A DNA stretch of 64,000 nt from Rugalucina vietnamica (lineage: Eukaryota > Mollusca > Bivalvia > Lucinida > Lucinidae): the NCBI GenBank assembly GCA_964017185.1, contig OZ024879.1:46397383-46461382 (forward strand), written 5' to 3'. The notes beneath the pieces were generated by a model that saw nothing but the letters and a program-made list of their open reading frames with translations, was not told where the DNA came from and did no database searches. Shown here in pieces: positions 24,901 to 36,125 of this stretch; position 1 is the first letter of the stretch, and each line of letters begins with the position of its first letter. A program made the translations under genes and the position numbers.

Positions 24901-27900
24901 TTGATTATTTGCCACTGATACTGAGCATTTACATGTATGTGTAATATAAAGATCAGATCTTAATGAATGGCCCTCTTATGAATTACTTAAAATTACAATT
25001 GTTTAGACAATGTCACAAGAAAACCAACTCAGGATCTTACAACCAAAGGGGATTCAAATTTTAAAGAGGGATATTATTATGAGTGAAAACAAGTTGCAGA
25101 TTGTCTGTAAAGCTGATATGATCTAGTTTTTTTTTTTCAAATCACAGACAGTACTTCACAGGGAATAAAACTTCCAGCCTGTGACTTATCTTACCTTGTT
25201 TCTGTCTTGTGTCGTTTCCCTCGAGTCTAAAAGAAAGGAGAAAAAAATATAAAAATAATCTTAGGCTAAAACACTCTATAAAAGATCTTTGTTTTTATAG
25301 ATTGTTTTAATCATTGGATTATTTTTTGTTTATTGTTATCTGAGTGATCATAAATTATTATTGCTTCTATCTTTCTGCCCATTAAATCATATATTGATTT
25401 TTTTCTGTTGTTGATATTTCACCATTACGATATTCATCATAACATCAGGAAAACATGTCCGTGCAATGAACAACTCCTTGAACCCCTTGTTTTATATAGC
25501 AAAACGGGTATGCAGGGGTATACATATTTTCTTATTTTTGGCCCCAAAACATAGATTGTGGGTACTCTTTGAACCGCCTCGCCGAGGCAGTTGTAACATG
25601 TACCCACAATCTATGTTTTGAGCAAAAATCAAAAATGTCAAAATTTTTCCAGGGAAATTTTTCATTTTTAGAACCAAATTTTTTGCTGTATATTGCATGG
25701 CTAAAGCAAACGGATCTTAATAGGATCATCATCAATCATACTTTTGCAAGAAACTACCTTGCTTGGGAATGTATAGGTTCCATAATAATAGTTTTAAGCC
25801 CGCCAGTAATTTTATATTACTGATTGTTCCAAGGCGATACTTCTGTCGTGGTTCTTTAGTTTTATGTCTTGGTGTTTAAAATGTTTGTGCTGCTGGCGCA
25901 TTATGTATGTTTTCATATTTTTAGTTAAGGTAACTGAGTAGCCACCTATTCGGAAAATAGCTGCCCATTCGGCTTACAATATGTCTTCATGGTATAAGTA
26001 CATGATTGTTAATTTAGTTTTTTCCCATCTTGGTTTTTGGAGTGGGAATATTTTTTCTGATTGCGCCTTTTCCTGATCTTTGCCTACTTGTACTTGAATA
26101 TGAAAAGCCAGCTTTAACACAAACAAGATACATGATAAATTACCCTGTGCTCCTAATATTCTTGAAATGAGGCCCTATGGGACCGAAATGGGGCCCCATA
26201 CACAATATCAAAAAATATCTTACATTCCAAATTGCTGGCTAAGAATATGCAATTAGAAAATTTCTCCATAAAAATAGTTTTCTTGGATTTGAAAGGTGAA
26301 AAAAAAAGTCAAACGTTGTGAAACATAATATTTCTCTAGTTTGTAATGTTTTCCGGAAAGTCTTTCTGTATATCTCAGGCTATAAACATGATTGGACTAC
26401 TGTTTATAAATCTATTTTATTTATTCAATTTTGTTATGACAGTACATACCATTCTGGTATTTTCTTTTTTGTCCTTTTTTCTGTGGTCGTTCAATCTGTA
26501 TTTTTTCCTCCTCTTCCTCTGACTGTTTTCTTTTCTCTGCCTCTGTTTTTCTTCTTTTCACTTCTGCCTTCTTTCTTTCATCTTCAGTCTTTCTTTTCCC
26601 CCCTTCTGTCATTTTTCTTTTCTCTTCAGCCTTTCTTCTTTCCTCCTCTTCTGCCCGTTTTTCTCCCTCTTCAGTCTTTATTCTTTTTTCATCTTCTTCT
26701 GCCTTTCTTTTTTCCTCTTCTTCAGCATTGCTCCATTCAACCTCTTCAGCACTATTTCTTTCCTCATATTCAGCCTTTATTGTTTCTTCTGCCTTACTTC
26801 TTTCTTCCTGTTTGGCCTTTCTTCTTCCTTCTTCAGCCTTTCTTCTTTCTTCTGTCTTTCTTCTTTCTTCTTCAACCTTTCTACATTCCACATGTTTAGC
26901 GTTTCTTCTTTTTTCTTCAGCATTACTTCTTTCTTCTTCAGCTTTTTTTCTGTCTTCTTCAGCCTTTCTTTGTTCAACCTCATCAGCCTTTCTTTCTGTT
27001 TTACCCTTTTTTCTTTCTTCTTCAGTCGTTCTTTGTACTACATCTGCCTTTTTTCTTTCTTCTCCTGCCTTTCTTCTTTCTTCTTTAGCCGTTATTACTT
27101 CTTCATCCCTCCTTTCTTCTTCAGCATTACTTCTTTCTTCTTCTTCAGCTTTTTTTCTTTCTTCTTTAGCCTTTATTTGTTCAACCTCATCAGTCTTTCT
27201 TTCTGTTTCACCTTTTTTTCTTTCTTCTTCAGTCTTTCTTTGTACTTCATCTTTAGCTTTTTTTACTTCTTCAGCCTTTCTTTTTTCTTCTTCAGCTTTT
27301 CTTCTCCTTTCCTCAGTTTTTCTTATTTCTTCTTCAGCAGTCTTTATTTCTATATCATCCTTTTTTCTTTCTTCAGCCTTTCTTTGTTCTACATCTGCCT
27401 TTTTTCTTTCTTCTCCAGCATTTCTTCTTTCTTCTCCAGCATTTCTTCTTTCTTCTTCACCTTTTTTTCTGTCTTCAGCCTTTCTTTGTTCAACCTCATC
27501 AGTCTTTCTTTCTGTTTCACCCTTTTGTCTTTCTTCTTCAGTCTTTCTTTGTACTACTTCTGCTTTTTTTCTTTCTTCTCCTGCCTTTCTTCTTTCTTCT
27601 TCAGCCTTTATTACTTCTTCATCCTTCCTTTCTTCTTTAGCATTAGTTTTTTTTTTTCTTCTTCAGCTTTTTTTCTTTCTTCTTTAGCCTTTCTTTGTTC
27701 AACCTCATCAGTCTTTCTTTCTGTTTCACCCTTTTTTCTTTCTTCTTCAGTCTTTCTTTGTACTTCATCTTTTGCCTTTTTTCTTTCTTCTCCTGCCTTT
27801 AGTCTTTCTTCTTCAGCCTTTATTACTCCTTCATTCTTTCTTTTTTCTTCTTCAGCCTTTCTTCTTTTTTCCTCATTTTTTCTTCTTTCTTCTTCAGCCT

Positions 27901-28314
27901 TTTTTAGTTTCACCTCTTCAACATTTCTTCTATCTATTTCAGCTTGTCTTCCTTCTTCATCATTTTGTCTTTTTTCTTCAGCCTTTCTTCGCCTAGCCTC
28001 CTTTTTTCTTTCTTCTTCAGCCTTTCTTCTTGCTACCTCTTCAGCCTTTTTTTCTTTTTCAACATTCCTTTCTGCTTCTTCAGCCTTTATTTTTGCTTCA
28101 CCTTCAGCCTTTCTTAGATCTACCTCTTCAGACTTTCTTCTTACTTCTTTTTCAGCCTTTCCTTTTTCTTCTTCTGTCTTTCTTGTTTCTTTTTTCTGTC
28201 CACATCTTTCTTTTTCAACCTTTCTTTTTTCTTCTTCGCCCTTTCTACTTTCTGCTTCAGACTTCCTGCTTTGCACCTCTTCAGCCTTTCTTCTGCTTAC
28301 TCTAGTTTTTCTGA
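21964..28314 (-). CDS. AP-2-like C-terminal domain protein with long charged helix
   Basis: Six minus-strand exons: 28314-26450, 25226-25195, 24720-24666, 23700-23437, 22472-22334 and 22105-21964. Phases agree at every junction and the stop is TAA at 21964-21966. The last three exons align with the DNA-binding and helix-span-helix region of TFAP2 proteins. DNFSLVPSRLAPAPSNTVKY matches the 'VPGRLSLLSSTSKYK' block, SLQELLSRLNIKRR the 'SLREKLDKIGLNLPAGRR' block, ILTEGDEVSKMVTEY the 'LVEGEAVHLARDF' block, and LNLATHGGLGFVKT the 'FNLISHGFGSPAV' block. A TFAP2 protein would bind DNA as a dimer in the nucleus. This one is divergent and lacks the usual PY-rich N-terminus, carrying ~620 residues of charged helix instead. 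The true start exon was not found. One homopolymer frameshift at 27648-27658 needs resolving. Confidence 0.75.
22663..22709 (-). repeat. Inverted third copy of a last-intron repeat
   Basis: This is the reverse complement of the phrase TACTGCTTCCAAAGGATCAA found at 18098-18120, extending to GATATAGTCCATACTA. It lies in an intron of the AP-2-like gene. Confidence 0.65.
24330..24549. mobile_element. 220-bp MITE in AP-2-like gene intron
   Basis: The ends are GCTAGCCAGTCTTTGCGAAA and, inverted, GCTAGTCAGTCTTTTGAAAT. CTGCTGGA and CCGCTGGA are the next inverted block. GTCCAGCA occurs in both halves. Confidence 0.65.
25485..25740. repeat. Palindromic repeat R2, copy 1
   Basis: CAAAACATAGATTGTGGGTA and TACCCACAATCTATGTTTTG form a near-perfect hairpin around GAACCGCCTCGCCGAGGC. 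Flanking GGGTATGCAGGGGTATAC and the AAATTTTTCCAGGG stretch also recur near the copies at 49318 and 51532. Confidence 0.7.
25795..26096 (-). repeat. Dispersed repeat R1, nearly full copy
   Basis: CCGCCAGTAATTTTATATTA, TTCCAAGGCGATACTTCTG and GATTGCGCCTTTTCCTGATC are the complement of the R1 copy at 30187. It lies between AP-2-like exons. Confidence 0.8.
26450..28314 (-). CDS. Single-alpha-helix/coiled-coil exon of the AP-2-like gene
   Basis: This 1.87-kb exon starts after TTTACTGTTTTCAG and ends at a GTATGT donor. It encodes almost only Glu, Lys, Arg and Ala in AEEERRKAEE-type heptad-like steps, the composition of stable single alpha helices. A longer unit (KGETERKTDEVEQRKA) recurs four times, at about 26968, 27182, 27491 and 27701 in plus coordinates, spaced ~210-310 bp, showing internal amplification. 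The frame breaks once at an 11-base A run. After a one-base adjustment it stays open to the donor. Confidence 0.7.
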
Positions 28315-29025
28315 CTGAAAACAGTAAAGATAGGATGAACCAACCATAGTTAACATGCCTAGAATCGCCGACCAAAAATCCATCACCACAAAACAGAAAT
28401 AAGTAGGTATTGTAGATTCGTAAAATAGGAAAATTATGAAACAAGTTTAAATGTAGAAAAGTATATATGCCTGATATTCTGGCATATCAATTAAAAAAAA
28501 TAAGTAAATAAGCAGGGCTTGTTAGATACCCCAGCAGGGTAACAGTAAAAACAAAAATATGCATGTTACTTTGTTAAACAATATTTTTCATGATAAAATG
28601 TCTTTATTTTGAATACACAATGCATGTGCATGAACAAAGAAATGTGTCTGCCAGGTTTCATGAAATACTGTCCAAGGCTAGTCAAGAAATCGCGGAAACA
28701 AAGTGTGTTAAAGAATGAATGAAACACAGATGGAAAACGCGAAAACAGTAACCCACACGATATTTCCTTTTGCAGGGACCATAATGAGCAATATTAATTT
28801 ATAGAAAATGGACCTCAAAATAGCGGTGTTCTTTACAGAAACTGTAACACAGTATATACAGTAAGTTGAAGTGGTCTTTACATAGTAGCTAACAAAGAGA
28901 CTGAGCCACATCATGAGAAAATCATATTTGGGCCTATGACAGACAGACAAAACTTTTAGTATGAACCTTTAGCCAAAGCCTACACAGTTGATCAGATACT
29001 TTGAAAATACAATCCTTCTTTTTCT
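28315..29025. other. Gap between protease stop and helix exon
   Basis: About 700 bases of AT-rich sequence lie between the two minus-strand exon sets. There is no recognisable first exon or promoter for the AP-2-like gene here, which is why one composite transcript is considered. Confidence 0.4.
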
Positions 29026-32000
29026 TTAATCCAAAATTACAAAATCATAACCTTCTGTGACCGTAGGTAAGTTTGTGTCTGATCTTATCATTACACCAAC
29101 TGGTTTTCTCTCGCCCCAGCTGATTTTAGTAACACCTTCATAATCTGATATTCCAAGGCAATGCATTGTACAGGCACATAAAATGTCTTTCAAAAGAACA
29201 AATACTGCAGCTTGATTACCTGGTGTTGTCTCGTATTGCTCCAACACCCTTTTAACCTCCAGCCTCATGTTTCTTCCATCTTCCCTGTTGAACCATTTCG
29301 TCAGGTACAACGGGCGGTTCCAATTTGTAATGGGCTTCTAAATACATGTATAAGAATGAAATATTACTTTGAAATCAGTCAAGGTAAGTAAGGCATGGTA
29401 AATCAAGACTAGCATTTGCAGTCACATCTACAGTTATTAACTTTCATAAAAACGTTTTTTATAGAAACAGCGCCCGAGTTTTGCCACAGGGAGATTACAA
29501 ATCCTCTTCTTTATAATCTCTTACTATCTCTTGCCATACGTTTTGACTGTATAGCTCTGTTTGTGTCCGTATTGCTCTCTAGGTTATAACACGTTTTTCA
29601 TGTTCAATTTAACTGAGCTTTTGCTATTGCATTATATATTACAGAATTAGTTCACAAAATTATTTATGGGCTCAGATATTCCATGTCAATATCATTTTTT
29701 AAACCCAGAATAATATAACATATGCATAACCATAAAAGTATGGCTATTACAGTATCTGATTTTTTAAGGTAGTTTTATTTAAATAGTTCCATACCTTAAA
29801 CATGCAGTCCAAATACTTAAGGACAAAACTGCCACAGTCATTTGAGCTAGGTCCTTGCTGTGGCATCTGTGCGTGAATTGCCGGAAGATTGTTGTTACCG
29901 AACACTTTTATGTCATCGTATTGTTTTTCATATTCTTTAGTTAGATATCTGAAATAAATGTAACCTCAAAATGTTGTGTAAAGAAACATGGTATAATATA
30001 GCATTGCTATTGTTTCATTGACATAAGGACATATTAAAATATGACTAAGACATCCTCGAAAGAATGGTCTTTCAAAGGAAATATTTTACCCATGGATACA
30101 TCATGGAGGCGGCAGTCATAAATGAAAAAAAAAAATAGGAGGAAATGACTGTCAATTCGGCTCATTGCCAAGAACTCATATCTAAAAAGGTACAAGTAGG
30201 CAAAGATCAGGAAAAGGCGCAATCAGAAAAAGATTCCCACTCCAAAAACCGAGGTGGGGAAAAAACCAAACTAACAATCAGGTACTTATACCATGAAACA
30301 TATCGTAAGCCGAATGAGCAGCTATTTTCCCAATAGGTGGCCACTCAGTTACCTTAACTTAACTGAAAATATGAAAACACACATAAGGCGCCAACAGCAC
30401 AAAAATTTTATACACCAAGACATAAAACAAAAAGAACCACCACAGAAGTATCGACTTGGAACGATCAGTAACACAAAGTTACTGGCGGGTTTAAACCGGT
30501 TTTACATGGCCATAACCTCACCCTCAGCTTCTGCAGTGGTTCATAACATTTAGTTAGTTATTTGGTCCTCGTGGTGAATCTCTAACTAGTCAATGAATCA
30601 TCAAGAACAAACAAATAAATCATGATAAACATCCTGATGAATCAAAAACCAGGACTCACAGACTGGGTAAGCTGCCCGACGATGGAGATCCCTGGGCGCC
30701 GAATAACCTACTAACTCCGGAGCAAAAGAAAAAACACCAGTTGGACCCCGGTGGGCCAAGCAACAGACAAGAAGCTCCGGCCCCAACCAACTAAAATGAA
30801 TAGCTTTATGTCGGGGCCATCATAGAGTCTGACGCCCGACCCACCGGCGTGCAATTAAAGAAGGCAGCACTTTATGCACTTTAAACAGAAAAAAAGTGTT
30901 TCAAATAAACTTTGAAAATAGACCAAAGGCATTTTTGTAACTCAAAGACAAGCCATTGTGGTGCTACTTGTTTGACATTGCTAGGCAAGCTGGATCTGAT
31001 ATGCACATGCCCTCTTATGCATCAGTAAATTCTAATTATGTAACTCTGAAACTACACTGAAGAACTTTCAAGAGGCACAAAACGAAAATTAGTATTTTTG
31101 CAACAAGGACATTTTAGTCTTCCTTAACAGGTCCAAGGGGTCGGTAACTGTACTTTATTTAAGATGAAATAGGCGTTTGTTATGTCACTGACCACCCCAC
31201 AGCAATAAAAACATTTTGCACTTTTTGCCATGTGGCGTCTCGTTGAATAAGAAACATATTTTATCATTTCACTCGGAATTTGTAGTAATCCATATATGAA
31301 ACACTTAAGTTTTGTCTCATTTTTAACCACTCTACAGTTCTTTAAAATAAAGTAGAAAAGCAACTGGCATAATTTGCTTTTTCATGTGACGTCATATTTG
31401 CCATTTTAAAACTATACGGCACTGCAGAAGTCCCTCCAAGGGTTTTGGGATGGTGAAAGTTTGACGCCGTCTGATCAACGTTGCTTTTCTTGTCAAGTCG
31501 CTAATATCTCTAGAGATTCGCCGTAAAGACGCAATATATAAAGTCGATTACGTCGACGATGAACAATCAGACAAGCTAGCATCATTGCCTGTCAATCAGT
31601 GCAACCTTCCGCTTTTAATAAGATAACAATGCTCTTTATGCCAAGGGGCAAATTGTAGTCGTGCTCACTATTACTTGCAGTTTTGGATTTTAGGGTATTA
31701 CTATAACCAGGACTGTTGATCTCATATTACTCATTATATTGTGAGGAAATTCACAACTTAGTTTGCAAACATATCAATGTTTGTGTGTCTCAAATTTCAA
31801 TAGAATAGAAGTATTGTAAATATGAAAACAATTTAAATAAACAAAAATGTTTGCGTTTTTAAAGCTCTTCAGTGTATAATAAACCTTTTTACCTACCCTT
31901 GAGGGAAAATAACTAAGCCTAAGGGCGAATTCTGCAAAGCTGTATGAATCCAGAATTTAATTATTACCACCCACCCCACCCCTTATCCCCAATCTGCCAA

Positions 32001-32616
32001 GAAAAAACACATTTTCACAGAAGAGAAAGTAACTATGAAACAATATGTAAATTTTTTTGGTCTGTCCTGGTTTCCAGCAAGCATAAAATGATCGTACATA
32101 AAACAGATAAATCATAGCTAAGAAAATTTGTTGGCACAATTTAATTTGCCATTATAATTCTATGAGATTTTTAGAAAAACTCAAGGGCAGCTAACTCTGT
32201 ATTGAATGTGTGGATCTGACTTAATTTCAAACTCATCCAAGATTTTATAACTGCATTCATTACCACGAAGAAAATGTTATCATTGAAACCAGAGTTCCGC
32301 TCTTATCTGTCTTAAAGAATCAAATCAAACATATTTTGGCCAATATACAGATTTGAAATATCTGATATTTCTTCAATCATATTTTGGTACATAGCAGATG
32401 CTGGGTCCAAGTCTATGTACTGAATTCAGAGTACAATCCCACATGCATTATGACTAAGTGTCTTAATTTAAAAAATATTGACACCAATGAAAATGACTGG
32501 TATGGCAGAATGTAATGGAAAGTTACCTTTTGGAGACAAATTTGTTGCCCTCACGAATACTGTGCTCTGGAAAATCCATGAGAGGATAGCAAATCACTAA
32601 CAAAATCCAGTGGCTC
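29026..32616 (-). CDS. Ulp1/SENP6-7-like cysteine protease, 3 exons, partial
   Basis: Minus-strand exons: 32616-32527, 29948-29795 and 29337-29026 (stop TAA at 29026). The first encodes SHWILLVICYP, the Ulp1 (C48 peptidase) His block. The second encodes AQMPQQGPSSNDCGSFVLKY, carrying the oxyanion Gln and the nucleophilic Cys of D-C-G. The third continues KPITNWNRPLYLTKWF, like the region after the active-site Cys in SENP6/7. C48 enzymes cleave SUMO or related modifiers. The segment with the catalytic Asp (usually D-S) falls between the first two exons and was not found, although their phases allow direct joining. The N-terminal part lies further right and was not found. The ~60 C-terminal residues (LGISDYEGVTKISWGERKP) match no family I know. 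Confidence 0.72.
30187..30850 (+). repeat. Dispersed repeat R1, longest copy
   Basis: The first ~340 bases (GGTACAAGTAGGCAAAGATC through TAACCTCACCCTCAGC) define the R1 family, found on both strands of the window. The following ~320 bases (to CCGACATAAAGC-complement at 30810) are not in the other copies, so they may be the rest of the parent element or an adjoining one. A 61-codon open frame within it has no known motif. It lies inside a protease-gene intron. Confidence 0.7.
31960..32260. repeat. Dispersed fragment shared with 13700-13800
   Basis: AAGGGCAGCTAACTCTGTAT, GGATCTGACTTAATTTCAAA and CTCATCCAAGATTTTATAAC resemble AAAGGCAGTTAACTCCGTAG, GGATCTGGTCAAATTTCAAG and TTCATCCAAGATTGAATGG in an intron of the ZSWIM-like gene. 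The element class is unknown. Confidence 0.45.
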
Positions 32617-33219
32617 CTACAATATAAACAGACATTTGTTAACAGTTCAATTTCAAGACGTTCTCAAACATAATGAGATAGTGGAGCGTGCAGGTATGTC
32701 ATTGTTTATAACAGGATAGCTAAAGTGTGAATATCGTTAGCTTTACAAAAGACATCAATGAGCAGGTGAGAACAACTGTTTCTCAAATAAAAAACTGTAG
32801 CAGACTCCATATGTTAAGTTCGTTCAGACAACTTGTGCTTTCCGGATACGAGTTGTTAAACGCTACAATGTGTACCATAAGGATTTCAAAAAATTGTTTT
32901 TATAAAACAAAATCAATCTTTAATCATACATTTGCACCAACTAATTTCTGAAAGACTTGTCTTTTTGTAAATGGTTAATATCAGCCTGTAGATGTCTGAC
33001 TATGTAAAAATCCATGTTAGGAAATGTGGATGTGGAAACTATATAATTTTTTTACATCATGCAAATGTGTTCATTGTTGAGGACAATATTCTATGGCATT
33101 AAGATGGTCCCTCTGACCACACTGGCAGCCATGAAAATTGGTTTCAAGGATACAAGATAGATCTTATAACCCATCCAAAACTTGCAATGGCTTTAGTTAA
33201 TCTCCGTTTTTCTTTAATT

Positions 33220-33450
33220 TTCTATATTTTATTAGTATTCATGAATATGCAAATGAGATAATTTTCATTTAGGCACATGACATCAATACATTTGTCATAT
33301 GCTATTACTGGTTAAATTACAAAGTGCCACAATTATAGTTTCGACCTCAAATTAGTTTATTTATTGACTTTTCATGATTTTTATGTCATTTTTTTTTTAA
33401 TATTTTCATTAAAATTCATGAATATGCAAATTAAATATCTTGTATATCTT
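33220..33450. repeat. Twin ATTCATGAATATGCAAAT blocks
   Basis: ATTCATGAATATGCAAAT occurs twice ~175 bp apart, each after an ATATTTTATTAG/ATATTTTCATTA-like run and each followed by an A/T-rich stretch. This suggests an old tandem duplication. Each contains the octamer ATGCAAAT, but no function is implied. Confidence 0.45.
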
Positions 33451-33856
33451 ACCATATGATGAAAGGGCAATGTCAAAGCTTTAAAATGTGACCAAGTTCA
33501 GTGGTAATGAATTTTGTATGCACACATCCATGCTCCATTTTTTAAATGACCTAAATTAATTTTCAAATGTTCAAATGTGAAAAAATACCGCTGATTTTGA
33601 GAATCTTCCGAAACCCAAATAAAACTGAATCATTCCATATTTTGGACAAAGGAAGTGCGGTTTGTTGGATACAAAGACAATGTTGAAATTTGCAGACAGT
33701 TTGAACCGAAAAGACAAAGGCATAAATGTACAGGTTATTATGCTGAAAGTTTCTTTTTTACTGGCTTAACGTATATTTTGTTCTCTTGTTTTTTACTAGA
33801 AAAATCAGCTTTTTGATGAATGTTCAATTATTTCCTTAATGTAATAACAGGGTAAT

Positions 33857-34902
33857 TTGGGGTAATATGGACAATTGGGGAATATTGGCCACCTTGTGTT
33901 TTCTTCAAATATTTTACTCAAGACTCATGTTTGACAAAAAGTAATAACATTTTGTTATTCCCTGGCTATCCATCCTAAATTATCGAAATCATTTTTACAT
34001 TCATACCTAAGCTGGTGTTTTCGGAAAGGTTAAATTAATGAACCCAAATAAAACAGCCTGTGAAAATCTTGCCCTTAAAATGTTTAAATTTACACTTAAG
34101 AACCAATAAAAAGATTAATGATATTTATATAGAACCAAGTTTCACGTAAAATTAACCTAATAAACCATTTTTAGAAGATGATGCAAATGGTCATTTCCAT
34201 GAGCTATTTTTCAGTGTTGGAAAATTTCTCCATTGACATAACCGTCGTGTCTGGGGTAATATGGACCATCAATTTCCCAATTTAAATTTTCCTTTTGGGG
34301 TAATATGGACCATCTGAGAATTTTGTCTCAAACTCTTTCTGAAAGTAATACACTGAACATTTGATACCACATGTCTTTAGAACTTTAACTTTTGCACTTG
34401 CGTGATATATTTTAAGCTATCTTTGAAAATAGATTGTTTTACAAGTGAAGTTTATAAGCAAAATGTACATGTTTTGAAATCTGTGACATTTTTGCGAATG
34501 TCCGTTTTGTAAGTTTGTCAAGGTGTTTTGAATTTTGATGCGAAATATTTTTCCAGTGAATTTGTTTCGTGAACATCTATGTTTATTTTATGCTAAATAG
34601 ACTTTTAAATAGAAGTTTAAATTTTGTTTTCCGAATTTATATGTTGACATCGTCAGCATTTTAAAGTTGTGGTCCATATTACCCCAGTAGAGTGGTCCAT
34701 ATTACCTCAAATGTTTGGGGTAATATGGACCACCCAGTGGGTGTGTTTATCGTAATACGCAACAAAAACTAGCATACAAAATGATGTAAATTTTATATGG
34801 TTTACAGATGCCTGCCTCAAAATAGACACGGTATACAATAATAACGTAAATAGCCTGTGGTTGAACTGATTCGTTTTGTGCTTAAGCGGTCCATATTCCC
34901 CC
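33857..34902. repeat. Array of GGGGTAATATGGACC motifs, both orientations
   Basis: The motif or a close variant occurs at 33857, 33875 (diverged), 34253, 34297, 34671 (inverted), 34694 (inverted), 34717 and 34888 (inverted, variant). Sequences between copies are unrelated AT-rich DNA. Nested inverted-terminal elements could produce this pattern. Confidence 0.75.
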
Positions 34903-35200
34903 AAAAATACCCTATATATTACTTGATGTAACGTGTGTTTGATAAACAGACATATTTGACATATATTTGTTGAAATTGTATAAACTATAAAAGTTTGATA
35001 TTTGGAAGAAGCAAAAACGTTCAAATGCAGGTAGTATTGGCCGTATTGTGCAATTTTGGGTACTGAATCCTCATCAGTGACCCTTTATAAAGTCTGAAGA
35101 CTCTCTGGCTATATTGGAATTGCTGTGTTGCTCTGTGTTATACAATGAAACTCATAAAATCAAAGCATATAAGAAATAAGTATCCTTTCCTCGAAATATT

Positions 35201-35624
35201 GTCCCTGATGTAACGATTTCTGTCCCTGATGTAACACTTTTCACCGTTACATCACGGACCGTTACATCAGGGACATATTTTAGATAAATCACCTGCAAAT
35301 TGCTTCCAATATACTTGTGTGTTCATTGTTATGGTGAAATGTTTACACAACCACTAAACACGTTTTATGAATAGTACCTACATATTGTCTCTTGAAACAA
35401 ATAACCAGTAGAGGCTGTTACATCAGGGAACTATTACAAATATACTCACTCACCTGAAAGTTGTAATTATTATTTTTTCAGATCTACTCTATAGATGTGT
35501 CATCATGGCAGTCAGCCATATTTAATTTCAATGTAGCCCTTCAAAATGTAGATAGATGTTCCACCTTTACCAAGGGGAGTCACTTTGTACTTGGTATTTT
35601 TAGATAAATTGTTACATCAGGGAC
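35201..35624. repeat. Array of GTTACATCAGGGAC motifs, both orientations
   Basis: The complement GTCCCTGATGTAAC lies at 35201-35214 and 35222-35235. The forward form lies at 35246-35259 (one mismatch), 35261-35274, 35417-35430 and 35611-35624. The dense inner cluster at 35201-35274 is itself an inverted repeat. Confidence 0.8.
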
Positions 35625-36125
35625 AAAATGCTAGGTACAAAGTTTGAACACGTAAATTTAGTATTAAAACCATGGATACTTGCTATCAAAATGTATTATG
35701 TCGTGCATGAATGATTGAATAAAGATGGAGTAGTATTTAGAACAACCACCTTAGCAAAAAAATCATTGAATCAGAGACAGATATAAAAAAAAATCATTTT
35801 GCAGACAACGAAAATATGCCATTTTAGACACTTTGAGTAACATTTTTTTATGTTTGCTAGCACTTTAACGATTTTGTTTTGGCTGACCCATACTCACCTC
35901 GATTCACACCACATTCCAAGCATAAAACATTTACCAGAAGTAAACGGTTTTCAGAAAAAAACGTACCCGGACAGGATTTGGTTACGAAAAAATATATTGA
36001 CTCATATACTGTAATGTGACTTGTACCGTGAATAATTTTTAATATGTCTTGTGATCCTACATACACAGTAATGTGACTTGTACTTTACTATTTATAACAT
36101 GCTTTGTAGTCATACTTACAGTGTA

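Noticed and set aside
26728-28349. Long plus-strand open frames (319 and 485 codons) reading Ser/Phe/Leu-rich protein
   Set aside because: They are antisense to the purine-rich helix exon. The lack of stops follows from composition, and the minus strand has matching splice sites and phase.
29026-29310. Stand-alone 94-codon gene
   Set aside because: Its frame continues upstream to an acceptor at 29338 and joins the protease exon at 29795 in phase.
32300-32440. Missing protease exon reading IDLDPASAMYQNMIEEISD on the minus strand
   Set aside because: The only acceptor gives the wrong phase with an immediate stop, and no donor follows before the stop.
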